In this document: piece by piece, positions 16,020 to 24,628 of the stretch
Layout: every line of letters starts with the position of its first letter
Position numbering within the stretch: position 1 is the first letter of the stretch
DNA from: Burkholderiaceae bacterium
GTDB taxonomy: Bacteria; Pseudomonadota; Gammaproteobacteria; Burkholderiales; Burkholderiaceae
Assembly (NCBI GenBank): GCA_947448625.1
Contig: CANFOT010000001.1
Span: 62,001 to 126,000, forward strand
Reading direction: 5' to 3'
DNA length: 64,000 nt
Position numbers and translations under genes: made by a program
The notes under the pieces: model-generated
The model's database searches: none
Seen by the model: only the letters and a program-made list of their open reading frames with translations
Told to the model about the DNA's origin: nothing

Positions 16020-16823
16020 TTACACAATCTTAATAACAAGATCTGGCAGGCCTGCAATCGTGCAACGCACTACATCACCCTTAACAACAGGCCCCACATT
16101 CTCCGGGGTACCAGAATAGATAATGTCCCCAGGAAATAATTCATTCGCCTCAGATAGCTTCGCAATTTGCTCGGCAACTGACCAAAGCATTTGGCTTAGA
16201 TCCGCGCTTTGCTTCGTAACTCCATTTACCGACAATGCAATTGCGCCATTTTTAAAATGGCCAACCTTTGCCACGGGGAATATAGGACCGATCGGTGCAG
16301 AATGATCAAATGATTTACCGATTTCCCAGGGTTTCTTTTGGTCACCCATAAAGCGCTGCAAGTCACGACGCGTCATATCTAAACCAAGAGCATAACCAAA
16401 AACATGCTCCAGAGCTTTTTCAACGGGAATATTTTTTCCACCTTTATTGAGCGCTGCCACTAGCTCAACTTCGTAGTGATAGTTTTTTGTAAGTGATGGA
16501 TAGGGGTGATCCACAATTTTATTAGGCGCAACAAATTGAATGGAATCCGTCGGCTTTTGAAAAAAGAATGGTGGCTCACGAGTTGGATCGGAACCCATCT
16601 CACGCGCATGAGCGGCGTAATTCCGACCAATACAATAAATTCTTCTGACTGGAAACTCTTGATTGCTACCAGCAATTGGGACATAAGTTTGCTCAACAGC
16701 AAATGGGGTTTTTATTTCTGCAGCGGAGGCCTGGCTAGTTACACCTGTAGCCATTAATGAGGCCACACCAACACCCAACTTCATTGCACTACGTCGGCTA
16801 GTTTGCTTTTCTTGTTCTGACAT
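16020..16823 (-). CDS. Fumarylacetoacetate-hydrolase-family protein with Tat signal
   Basis: An FAH-family hydrolase or isomerase/decarboxylase. The catalytic domain shows YCIGRNYAAHAREMG, FFFQKPTDSI, the metal-binding YHYEVELV and GLDMTRRDLQ, and ends IYSGTPENVGPVVKGD. The N-terminus is unusual: TSRRSAMKLGVGVASLMATG followed by ASA is a twin-arginine signal, so the enzyme should be exported folded to the periplasm. FAH enzymes normally work in the cytoplasm on keto-acids. It lies directly next to the binding-protein gene (stop abuts start) and after a Bug gene. Confidence 0.85.
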   Translation of the reverse strand: MSEQEKQTSRRSAMKLGVGVASLMATGVTSQASAAEIKTPFAVEQTYVPIAGSNQEFPVRRIYCIGRNYAAHAREMGSDPTREPPFFFQKPTDSIQFVAPNKIVDHPYPSLTKNYHYEVELVAALNKGGKNIPVEKALEHVFGYALGLDMTRRDLQRFMGDQKKPWEIGKSFDHSAPIGPIFPVAKVGHFKNGAIALSVNGVTKQSADLSQMLWSVAEQIAKLSEANELFPGDIIYSGTPENVGPVVKGDVVRCTIAGLPDLVIKIV

Positions 16824-16872
16824 GCTATCTCCTCCAATAATGATTATTTTTAAACCGATTAACTACAAAACA

Positions 16873-17847
16873 CTAATCTACGCTCACATTAGCGCTTTTG
16901 ACAAGTTGAACCCAGAATTTTTCATCCTGCGCTAGAAAAACACCAAACTGTGCAGGCGAGCTCGATAGCGCAACATCTGTGCCCTCACGGGCTAATGCTG
17001 CTTTAACGTTTGGTTGCTGCAGCGCAGATTGAGTAGCTTCAAATATTTTTTGAACAATTGGGGCTGGAGTCCCGGCAGGCACAAAAAATCCATACCAAAA
17101 GTCAATGACATAGTCTGGCAATCCAGCCTCACGCATCCCAGGCAAACCTGGCGCTAGAGAAGATCGCTCTTTGCTTGAAATACCCAATCCAGTTAATCGA
17201 CCCGCCTGAATCATAGGCAAGACCGAAGGGGGTGTACCAAAGGTCAACTGAGTATCGCCAGCAATCACGGACTGAACAGCTAGCGAGCCTCCGCGAAATG
17301 GGATATGGGTCATCTTGACATCGGCAACCTGAGAAAACAGAGCTCCGCCCAAATGCGGCGCAGAACCATTCCCAGAAGTTCCGTAATTTAGGCTGCCAGG
17401 ATTTTTCTTAGCCTTAGCAATCAGGTCCTTTACGCTAGCTATCCCAATATTAGGATTTACAGCGATCACCAATGGGGAGCTAGTTAACTTAGTAACCGGT
17501 TGCAAATCGCTTGCCTTGTACCCCAACTTTTGATTAAGGGCTGGATTCACTGAAATACTACTAGGGCTAGCAATTAATATCGTGTATCCATCAGGAGCAG
17601 ACTTGGCAACCTGTTCGGCGGCAATGCTGGATCCTGCACCCGGTTTATTTTCAATAATGATTGACTGGCCCAGGGCCTGTCCAAGAGCCACACCAACGTT
17701 ACGAGCCACATAATCAGCTGCACCACCTGGAGCAAAGCCAACAATTAACTTAATAGGCTTATTAGGGTATGGCGTAGTTTGAGCTAAAACGGGTTGGGCG
17801 ATCATCGCCATAAAAATGGTGTGCGCAAGAATTCTGAATAATGTCAT
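16873..17847 (-). CDS. Bug/TctC tripartite tricarboxylate transporter substrate-binding protein
   Basis: A periplasmic Bug protein. It has a signal peptide (VLA-QT at about 22), the mature start YPNKPIKLIVGFAPGGAADYVAR, then ENKPGAGSS, SAPDGYTILIA and HIPFRGG. The second lobe has FVPAGTPAPIV. At 324 residues it has full length. It is very similar to the Bug protein at 53258 (shared F..VA.V.MTH.PF and EGT.V..SSSP..FG.FL), and both sit in operons with a CaiB/BaiF transferase and a ModA-like binding protein. No TctA/TctB genes are adjacent. Confidence 0.92.
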   Translation of the reverse strand: MTLFRILAHTIFMAMIAQPVLAQTTPYPNKPIKLIVGFAPGGAADYVARNVGVALGQALGQSIIIENKPGAGSSIAAEQVAKSAPDGYTILIASPSSISVNPALNQKLGYKASDLQPVTKLTSSPLVIAVNPNIGIASVKDLIAKAKKNPGSLNYGTSGNGSAPHLGGALFSQVADVKMTHIPFRGGSLAVQSVIAGDTQLTFGTPPSVLPMIQAGRLTGLGISSKERSSLAPGLPGMREAGLPDYVIDFWYGFFVPAGTPAPIVQKIFEATQSALQQPNVKAALAREGTDVALSSSPAQFGVFLAQDEKFWVQLVKSANVSVD

Positions 17848-17868
17848 ATCAATCCCTTTGATTCTGTT

Positions 17869-18846
17869 TTACACGGCACCAGATAAAACAATTTTTCCCA
17901 AATGGCGATTGGACTCCATAGCCGCCTTTGCCTCGATTAATTTTTCAAAAGGAAAAACTTGATCAACCAAGGGGATGATTCGCCCCTCAGCAATAAGTGG
18001 CAAAATTTTCTCTCTAAATGCAGGCACTGACTCAGAGCGCTGTAATGGGCTACGCATCTTATTCGACACCCCAAATAAAGTAAGCCGCTTTGCATGTAGG
18101 GCAGCAAGATCTATCTCGGCATTAAGGACCCCATCAACATAACCCACCATTGCCAAGCGACCCTGGAAAGCCATTGACCGAATGCATTCTGCAAATACTG
18201 ATCCGCCAACCGTATTGATCACGAGATCAACCCCCTTACCGCCTGTTGCCTGCATAACTTGATCATGGAAATCGGGAGCACGAGTGCAAATTCCCAAATC
18301 CAAGCCTAAGGCGGCAAGCCGATCCAACTTTTCTTGTGATCCAGATGTTCCAATGACCTTTGCGCCTAGCGCCTTAGCCATTAGCAAAGCAGAAACGCCC
18401 ACACCAGAGCTAACGCCAGGAATAAATACCCACTGATCAGCCTTCAGGTGGCCTTGGATCACCACCATGTCGAACACAACGTGAAAAGTCAGCGGTATGG
18501 CTGCGGCTTGTTCTGCAGTTAATGATGTCGGCATCAACATGACCTCTCGTTGATCCATTAACGCAAACTCAGAAAAAGCGCCGGTGCATCTACCAAATAT
18601 GCGATCTCCTATTTTGAAATTCTGCACGCCTTCGCCACAAGCAACTATTTCACCAGCAGCATCCATGCCGATTGGCTTGGCATCACCCGCCTTATGAAGA
18701 CCGTGGCCTAAAATAAACTCGCCGCGATTGAGGCCTGAAGCCCTTACACGCAAAAGCACCTGACCATTGCCTGGCTTTAATTGATCGATGTCGCGAAGCT
18801 CGATTTCAGCACTCTTGCCATCACTCTTCATCCAATATGATTTCAT
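17869..18846 (-). CDS. Zinc-independent alcohol dehydrogenase / quinone-reductase-like MDR
   Basis: An MDR-family oxidoreductase of 325 residues. The GroES-like part includes VRASGLNRGEFILGHG and PIGMDAAGEIV. The cofactor-binding part has FIPGVSSGVGVSALLMAKALGAKVIGTSGS, close to the NADPH site of enoyl/quinone reductases. Catalytic zinc ligands are absent. Its place between a crotonase and a Bug gene suggests reduction of an unsaturated CoA or keto intermediate, but the substrate is not visible. Confidence 0.88.
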   Translation of the reverse strand: MKSYWMKSDGKSAEIELRDIDQLKPGNGQVLLRVRASGLNRGEFILGHGLHKAGDAKPIGMDAAGEIVACGEGVQNFKIGDRIFGRCTGAFSEFALMDQREVMLMPTSLTAEQAAAIPLTFHVVFDMVVIQGHLKADQWVFIPGVSSGVGVSALLMAKALGAKVIGTSGSQEKLDRLAALGLDLGICTRAPDFHDQVMQATGGKGVDLVINTVGGSVFAECIRSMAFQGRLAMVGYVDGVLNAEIDLAALHAKRLTLFGVSNKMRSPLQRSESVPAFREKILPLIAEGRIIPLVDQVFPFEKLIEAKAAMESNRHLGKIVLSGAV

Positions 18847-18861
18847 ATAATTTTCCTTGAA

Positions 18862-19677
18862 TTACTTACCGCGAAAGACAGGCTTGCGTTTCTCCATAAA
18901 CGCATTCCTACCCTCAGCATAATCTGCGCTTTCAAAGCAATCCTTAATCAAGGTACGGCACTGCTCATGATCAATTTCCGGAGAAGGCTTCAAGATCTCG
19001 CGGATGATTGATTTGCCGGCGCGTACAGTAATAGGGGCATTTGCTGCTAGAGCCTGCTTGTACTCATCAAGAAGTTCATTTAACTTATCTGATGGGGTGA
19101 CGCGCGTGATTAAGCCTACACGGTTAGCCTCTTGAGCATCAATTCGGCGGGCGGTGAAAAATAAATCCTTTGCTACCGCGGGGCCTACTAGGTCAACCAA
19201 ATTCTTGAGGGCAGAATAGCGATAGCCCAGGCCCAGCCTCGCAGCTGGAATCGAAAATACGGAATCATCACTAGCAATACGGATATCACAGCTCATGGCA
19301 ACATTGACGCCACCGCCGATGCAATATCCACGAATGCAAGCCAAAGTAGGTTTACTGAAGTTATAAATTCCCATTAGAGCTTGCTCAGCCATCGTTTCAT
19401 AGCGGGTAACGGCTTCTTTGGCAGCACGCATATCCTCAAACTGAGTAATGTCAGCGCCAGAAACAAATGCTTTTTCGCCGGCGCCAGAGAAAACTACTAG
19501 ACGAATATTGTCATCGGCCTCAGCTTTATTAAGCAATGGGGTAACTGCCTCCCACATATCAACTGACAATGCATTATGTCGCTCAGGGTTATTAAACTGA
19601 ATATGTAAAGTAGTGTCATCGGCATCCAACCACACCTTAACTCGATCGGTAGTCGATTGATAAATAATGTCGCTCAT
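18862..19677 (-). CDS. Crotonase-superfamily protein lacking both hydratase glutamates
   Basis: A 271-residue enoyl-CoA hydratase/isomerase-fold protein. The oxyanion hole is visible as FVSGADITQF (71-80) and GYCIGGG (117-123). In true hydratases glutamates follow in GGGxE and PE; here N125 and A145 stand in those places (GGGVNVA, SIPAARLG), so classical hydration of an enoyl-CoA is unlikely. Other crotonase reactions (hydrolysis, isomerisation, decarboxylation, C-C cleavage) are possible. It overlaps the CaiB stop (TAATG), showing tight coupling with the CoA-transferase. Confidence 0.88.
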   Translation of the reverse strand: MSDIIYQSTTDRVKVWLDADDTTLHIQFNNPERHNALSVDMWEAVTPLLNKAEADDNIRLVVFSGAGEKAFVSGADITQFEDMRAAKEAVTRYETMAEQALMGIYNFSKPTLACIRGYCIGGGVNVAMSCDIRIASDDSVFSIPAARLGLGYRYSALKNLVDLVGPAVAKDLFFTARRIDAQEANRVGLITRVTPSDKLNELLDEYKQALAANAPITVRAGKSIIREILKPSPEIDHEQCRTLIKDCFESADYAEGRNAFMEKRKPVFRGK

Positions 19678-20867
19678 TAATACACTCCTTTTTCTTTCAG
19701 GCTCGATAACTCCATAGTATCGAGGCCAATTTCTCTCAAAATTTCTTCACTATGCTCACCCCTCTTTGGAGCAGAACGCACAATAGCACTAGGAGTCCTT
19801 TCCAGCTGGACTGGCTGACCAACCATTCTCTGGGCACCATGATGAGCAGAGACCACATCCTTAACCATTCCCAGATGCTTAATCTGCTCCTCATCAAAAA
19901 CAGACTTAACATCATTAATCAAGCCACATGCAACGCCACCAGTATTAAACCGCTCCACCCAGTAAGCGCAGTCTTGAGTAGCTAAGCGAGAGTTGATTTC
20001 TGCATTAATTGAATCCCGATTAATTGACCTACCCATCTTATCTTTGTAACGCTCATCCGTAACCCACTCAGGCGCGCCCAAGATGTCGCAAAAACGCTCC
20101 CATATTTTGGAGCCAAAGACTGCAATATTCATATAGCCATCACGCGCTTTGTAAACGCCAGTTGGAATGCTAGTTGGATGATAGTTGCCAGCCTGTGTAG
20201 GCACTTCTTGATCAATCAACCAGCGTGAAGTTTGGAAATCCATCATATAAACCATGGATTCCAGTAATGAGGTGTGTATCCACTGCCCTTTCCCCGAGGC
20301 ATCCCTCTCAAGCAGTGCAACCAAAATTCCTTGGGCAGCAAAAATACCTGCGCACAAGTCCGCAATCGGAATACCCACACGCATCGGCCCATCGCCTGGC
20401 ATTCCAGTGACAGACATCAAACCACTCATCCCTTGCGCAATTTGATCAAAGCCTGGGCGCTGGGCCATCGGACCAGTTTGACCAAATCCAGAAATACTGG
20501 CGTAAACCAATTTTGGGTATTGCTTACTTAAGGTTTCGTAATCAATTCCCAGTCTAAATTTGACATCAGGTCTGAAATTCTCAACCACAACGTCTGCAGT
20601 TCCAATCAGTCGCTTCAAGATCGCAATGCCTTCCGGCTCCTTCAAATTTAATGTAATGGAGCGTTTATTGCGATGGGTGTATTGATAATCTGATCCATCC
20701 TGTCCGCCGAGGGTGTCATCACCACGCATATGCTCCGGCATTTGCACTTGCACTACATCAGCACCCCAATCTGCCAACTGACGACATGCAGTTGGGCCTG
20801 CGCGCACCTGAGTTAAATCAATAACGCGAAAACGGGATAAGGCAGCGGAAGCGGGAATATGCGGCAT
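19677..20867 (-). CDS. CaiB/BaiF CoA-transferase
   Basis: A class III CoA-transferase of 396 residues that moves CoA between organic acids. The catalytic aspartate is D170 (VGIPIADLCAG), in the place of Asp169 of formyl-CoA transferase. Other landmarks are LTQVRAGPTACRQLADWGADVVQV at the start, ADVVVENFRPD around 91-101 and SGFGQTGP around 126-133. It is the first gene of the operon ending at 15261, faces the GntR gene at 21018, and probably activates the substrate that the Bug and ModA-like proteins bind. Confidence 0.93.
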   Translation of the reverse strand: MPHIPASAALSRFRVIDLTQVRAGPTACRQLADWGADVVQVQMPEHMRGDDTLGGQDGSDYQYTHRNKRSITLNLKEPEGIAILKRLIGTADVVVENFRPDVKFRLGIDYETLSKQYPKLVYASISGFGQTGPMAQRPGFDQIAQGMSGLMSVTGMPGDGPMRVGIPIADLCAGIFAAQGILVALLERDASGKGQWIHTSLLESMVYMMDFQTSRWLIDQEVPTQAGNYHPTSIPTGVYKARDGYMNIAVFGSKIWERFCDILGAPEWVTDERYKDKMGRSINRDSINAEINSRLATQDCAYWVERFNTGGVACGLINDVKSVFDEEQIKHLGMVKDVVSAHHGAQRMVGQPVQLERTPSAIVRSAPKRGEHSEEILREIGLDTMELSSLKEKGVY

Positions 20868-20919
20868 AGGTTATCTATTTATTTAAAGAATTGAAAAATA
20901 AGTGTCTTCTATCTTCAAT

Positions 20920-20935
20920 AAAGTGTCAACACTTT
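20920..20935. promoter_or_regulatory. Palindromic candidate operator for the GntR/FCD regulator
   Basis: A perfect 7-bp inverted repeat, AAAGTGT-CA-ACACTTT, lies between the divergent CaiB and GntR genes. A lone half-site AAGTGTC occurs at about 20900. The minus strand of the palindrome contains TTGACA, a perfect -35 hexamer for the CaiB operon, so binding here would block transcription. A second, widely spaced inverted pair (TTACCAT 20972-20978, ATGGTAA 20998-21004) lies closer to the GntR start. Confidence 0.55.
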
Positions 20936-21017
20936 TAAACTAAAATTCGCACCCTAACGGTAGGCGAGGTGTTACCATAAGTTCATCCTCAATGCATATG
21001 GTAAATATTGCTAAGTC

Positions 21018-21677
21018 ATGGAATTTAATAAAGAAAATCACGATAAAGGCCTTTCACCAGCGATTGCTGAGGAGTTAAAGCGACTCATTTACAGCGGAGA
21101 AATTGCCCCTGGAGATCGCCTAAATGAAGTCAGTCTTGCGACTCGCATGGGCACTAGTCGTGGCCCCATCCGAGAGGCAATACGTATTCTCACTGGACTT
21201 GGATTGGTCACTGCAGTTCCCAATCGAGGAGTATTTGTTCGCCAAGCATCGGTTCGAGACATGCTGGAAAATTATGAGTTACGCACCCTGCTCTTTGGTT
21301 ATGCGGCTGAGCAGGCATGCGAGCATATTGACGAAGAGGGTCAAGCCAAGTTAGAGGATTTTTTAAAGAAAATGAATGGGGCTTGCGAGGCTGGTGATGG
21401 CAGCGCTTATTATGAAATTAATCTTCACTTTCATACCTTAATTCTGCATCTCTCCGGAAATCAGCGTCTACATCAAACTTATGATGATCTCGTTAAAGAG
21501 ATGCATGTATTTAGGAGGGGATTTTTCAATTCACCCAGCAATATGCGACGCTCCAACGAAGAGCACCGAGCGATTTTTGAGGCCATTACCAAGGGTGAAA
21601 CACGTCGCGCCAAAACCTTGGCCGAACGCCATGTGCAATCAGGGCGGACACGAGTTCTAGCTAGACTTGAGCGCTAG
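21018..21677 (+). CDS. GntR-family transcriptional regulator (FCD/FadR type)
   Basis: A 219-residue regulator with an N-terminal winged helix (about 12-76: LKRLIYSGEIAPGDRLNEVSLATRMGTSRGPIREAIRIL) and a C-terminal all-helical FCD ligand domain, with metal-type residues in EINLHFHTLILHLSGN and a late H in EEHRAIFEAI. It is divergent from the CaiB operon and probably represses it in response to a carboxylic acid. The palindrome at 20920-20935 is its likely operator. It converges with the hydroxyacid dehydrogenase gene. Confidence 0.93.
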   Translation: MEFNKENHDKGLSPAIAEELKRLIYSGEIAPGDRLNEVSLATRMGTSRGPIREAIRILTGLGLVTAVPNRGVFVRQASVRDMLENYELRTLLFGYAAEQACEHIDEEGQAKLEDFLKKMNGACEAGDGSAYYEINLHFHTLILHLSGNQRLHQTYDDLVKEMHVFRRGFFNSPSNMRRSNEEHRAIFEAITKGETRRAKTLAERHVQSGRTRVLARLER

Positions 21678-21685
21678 CGGATCGA

Positions 21686-22675
21686 TTAGACTGGCGCTTT
21701 AATGGCATTTTTTAACGCTTCACCTCGATCAAGTCGAGCGAGGTTTTCAAGAAACAAGTCGACTACTCTAGACTCATTACCCGAGGTATGTCCCGCCGAA
21801 TGCGGGGTAATAATCACATTTTCTAAATCCCAGAGCGGCGAATTTTCATCAAGCGGTTCAGAGGCAAATACATCCAAATAAGCGCCGCCTAATTTTTTAC
21901 TGCGTAAGCCCTCTATCAAGGCGTCCTCACAAATAATTTCTCCGCGCGCAATATTCACAATACAGGCTGATTGAGGCAGCTGACTAATTGCATGAGCATC
22001 AATTAATTGCTTAGTTTCTGGGCTCAGTGGGCAAGCCAAAAACAGCCAATTAGCCACGCCAAGTACAGAACCCAATTCAGAAATATGCCGACTTTCAACA
22101 TCTTGAAGTTGTCCATCTCCCAACTCTTTGCTAAAGCGAATCTGGATACATCGCACACCCATTACAGTTAATACTTGAGCAATACTATTGCCTATCGGCC
22201 CCCTGCCCACAATGACCGCAGTTTGGCCGACCAAATCTATTGGAAGGGGATAATTAATCAATGAGTCCCAGCGTTTTTGTCGCTGAGCCTCAAGCATTCT
22301 AGGGAAATGACGAGCCAACATCAAGGTGCCTGCAATAGCGGTTTGCATCACTACCTGAGCATTCACTCCAGACGAACCTGAAATCATTACCCCACGATTC
22401 ATTAAGTCAAGATAGATCTGGCGGTCAGCACCAGCAGAATGAATTTGAACCCAACGTAAATCTTTTGACCCTAAGAGCAAGTCATAAAACTCCTGCGTGG
22501 AGGGCATGGTTATCCGCTTAGTGGATAGCGCAGTGACATCCCGCGAGATTAAGGCCGCATCAAACTGAACACCAGGCCTGACATCTTCACTACAAATAAA
22601 CTCATGCAAACCGCTGGATACAGAAAATCTAGCTTTGATATCGGGCATTGCAGCTTTACTAAGTAGAATTCGCAT
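21686..22675 (-). CDS. D-2-hydroxyacid dehydrogenase
   Basis: An NAD(P)-dependent D-2-hydroxyacid dehydrogenase of 329 residues. The cofactor motif is VIVGRGPIGNSIAQV (about 172-186). The catalytic triad appears as the arginine in NIARGEII, the glutamate in ASEPLD and the histidine in ITPHSAGH. It would reduce a 2-keto acid or oxidise the hydroxyacid. It is followed upstream by a LigI-like amidohydrolase and a Bug gene with gaps of 5-6 bp, so the three are one operon, probably for uptake and breakdown of one hydroxy- or keto-acid. Confidence 0.9.
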   Translation of the reverse strand: MRILLSKAAMPDIKARFSVSSGLHEFICSEDVRPGVQFDAALISRDVTALSTKRITMPSTQEFYDLLLGSKDLRWVQIHSAGADRQIYLDLMNRGVMISGSSGVNAQVVMQTAIAGTLMLARHFPRMLEAQRQKRWDSLINYPLPIDLVGQTAVIVGRGPIGNSIAQVLTVMGVRCIQIRFSKELGDGQLQDVESRHISELGSVLGVANWLFLACPLSPETKQLIDAHAISQLPQSACIVNIARGEIICEDALIEGLRSKKLGGAYLDVFASEPLDENSPLWDLENVIITPHSAGHTSGNESRVVDLFLENLARLDRGEALKNAIKAPV

Positions 22676-22681
22676 TAGTAT

Positions 22682-23578
22682 TTAGACCTTAGGAAAATCA
22701 TACAAACGCATAGGATTAGTGACAAGCACCCGCTCCATCGTATTGGAATCACCAATCCATCGTGACAGCAAATTCACTAAGCGCCCATCATCAGGAATTA
22801 ACGCTGGATCAAAATAATTGATATGCGGCCAATCCGTCCCCCAAACAACATTATCTGGGTTGGCTTGCAAAAGCGCATTTGCAAATGGATCAACATCGTC
22901 GTAGGAATTAGATACATCACCTATTCGATCGGCCCCAGAGATCTTTACCCATCCAACGCCTTCTGCAAGTAATTTACATAAAAACTGGAATCCGGGATTA
23001 TTTAAACCACGACTCGTATTCATACGGCCCATGTGATCCACAACCAAGGGTATCCCCAACTTTAATAACTTTGGCGCTAGCTCGGGCAGATCTGGCGCAT
23101 GCGCCCAAATCTGAGCATGCCAGCCCCTTTCCGCAAACTTGGGAGCCAACTTCTCCAATACCTCAAGCCCAACGCCATTGCGATACATTGCCTGACCATC
23201 AATACGTAATAAATTGAAGCGAGCGCCACGAACACCCAAGTCATGCCAACGATCCAACTCTTGATCACTCACATTGATGTCTGGGACGACTACACCTCTT
23301 AATCGATCAGGATACTGACTAAGGGCATCCAACAATGATCCATTATTTGTTCCGCAAACACTAGCAGTTACAACTACCCCTCTAGAAAACCCAATCTTAT
23401 CCAAATGCTCAATAAATCGATCAGCCAAAAATTCTTGGGGTGTATAACTTCGATCCTCAGCCAATGGGTACTTTGAAAATGGTCCAAAGACATGGACATG
23501 GCTATCGCAAGCGCCCTTGGGAACTAAAAAATTCACCTTCGTATAGTCGGTGATGGGGGGTAGACAGGCTCGAGTCAT
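22682..23578 (-). CDS. Amidohydrolase, 2-pyrone-4,6-dicarboxylate-hydrolase-like
   Basis: A TIM-barrel amidohydrolase of the LigI/COG3618 type. CDSHVHVFGPFSKYPLAEDRSY near residues 19-40 is characteristic, with the HxH motif (H28 region), then VVDHMGRMN and the terminal WGTDWPH. LigI opens 2-pyrone-4,6-dicarboxylate, and relatives act on sugar lactones. The true substrate here is uncertain, because no other protocatechuate 4,5-cleavage genes are present in the window. Length 298 is normal. Confidence 0.88.
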   Translation of the reverse strand: MTRACLPPITDYTKVNFLVPKGACDSHVHVFGPFSKYPLAEDRSYTPQEFLADRFIEHLDKIGFSRGVVVTASVCGTNNGSLLDALSQYPDRLRGVVVPDINVSDQELDRWHDLGVRGARFNLLRIDGQAMYRNGVGLEVLEKLAPKFAERGWHAQIWAHAPDLPELAPKLLKLGIPLVVDHMGRMNTSRGLNNPGFQFLCKLLAEGVGWVKISGADRIGDVSNSYDDVDPFANALLQANPDNVVWGTDWPHINYFDPALIPDDGRLVNLLSRWIGDSNTMERVLVTNPMRLYDFPKV

Positions 23579-23583
23579 AACAG

Positions 23584-24543
23584 TTATTCAGCCTTAATTT
23601 TTCCAGCCTGAAACAGGGCCTGTGAGTTGATTGATTCCTGATTGAGCATCGCGGTCCATTCTTGAGGGCTTGAAGAACGAGCGCTGCTACCAACAACTCT
23701 CAGTCGGCCACGAACCCCACTATCGTCGATAGCTTTTTTAAAGGCGGCATTCAATGCTTTGACCGTAATTTGCGGAGTTCCTGGGGGCGCCAAAATTCCA
23801 GCCGTTGTACTTGCATCCAAATCTACTCCAATAGCCTCTCGCAGCGAGGGTGCGTCTGGCAAACCCGGATCCCTATCTCTAGTCAAGACTGCAAGAATCC
23901 GGAGGCTCCCAGAATCAATAAATGGCTTAGAGCTCGTTATTTGATCTACAACAAAATCTATCTGACCACCCATCAAATCCGTGAGTGCTGGTGCCGACCC
24001 TTTGTAGGGAATCACATTGAAATTGACCTTCACGGCATCTTCTAAGCGCAATATTGCAATATGGTTCGAAGTACCCTGCCCAGCATGCCCAACTGAAACT
24101 GAGGATGGTGAATTTTTTGCAGCATTCATCAATGATTTTGCATCAGGAAAACGCTTATCATCTTTGCGCACAACCACTACCAGCGGTGAGACAGCGGCTA
24201 GGCTGATGGGCTCAAAGCCATCAGGTTTATACGGGGGCGTTTTGAGCATATAAGGCAAAACCGATATGGTATTTGTAGTGGCCACCAATAAAGTATGGCC
24301 ATCCGGTGCAGAACGAGCAACGTAAGCCGAACCAATTGCACCGCCAGCACCTGGCTTATTCTCCACGACTACAGATTGCCCCGTCGACTTTGACAGCGAA
24401 GGAGCAATGGATCTAGCAATCACATCAATATTTCCGCCAGGAGCAAATGGAACAACCAATGTAATCGGCTTACTGGGAAATGTTTGAGCAACCCCTAATA
24501 TCGTAAAACATGCTATCGCAACTCCGAATATTAATTTATGCAT
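23584..24543 (-). CDS. Bug/TctC substrate-binding protein
   Basis: A 319-residue periplasmic Bug protein. It has a signal peptide (about residues 1-19, GVA-QT), the mature start FPSKPITLVVPFAPGGNIDVIAR, then ENKPGAGGA, SAPDGHTLLVA and VIPYKGSAP. It is first in the operon with the LigI-like hydrolase and the D-hydroxyacid dehydrogenase, which suggests delivery of their substrate. The companion membrane subunits are not encoded nearby. Confidence 0.92.
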   Translation of the reverse strand: MHKLIFGVAIACFTILGVAQTFPSKPITLVVPFAPGGNIDVIARSIAPSLSKSTGQSVVVENKPGAGGAIGSAYVARSAPDGHTLLVATTNTISVLPYMLKTPPYKPDGFEPISLAAVSPLVVVVRKDDKRFPDAKSLMNAAKNSPSSVSVGHAGQGTSNHIAILRLEDAVKVNFNVIPYKGSAPALTDLMGGQIDFVVDQITSSKPFIDSGSLRILAVLTRDRDPGLPDAPSLREAIGVDLDASTTAGILAPPGTPQITVKALNAAFKKAIDDSGVRGRLRVVGSSARSSSPQEWTAMLNQESINSQALFQAGKIKAE

Positions 24544-24628
24544 TATTTCTGTCTCCTGCTATTTATTGGGTCAGTTAGCTAACCTCTTACTAGCACCTTC
24601 TTTTTGAGTGCTGACATATAAAAACGAA

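Noticed and set aside
22682-23578. Protocatechuate 4,5-cleavage pathway from the LigI-like gene
   Set aside because: No other lig genes are present, and the family has many other lactonases.
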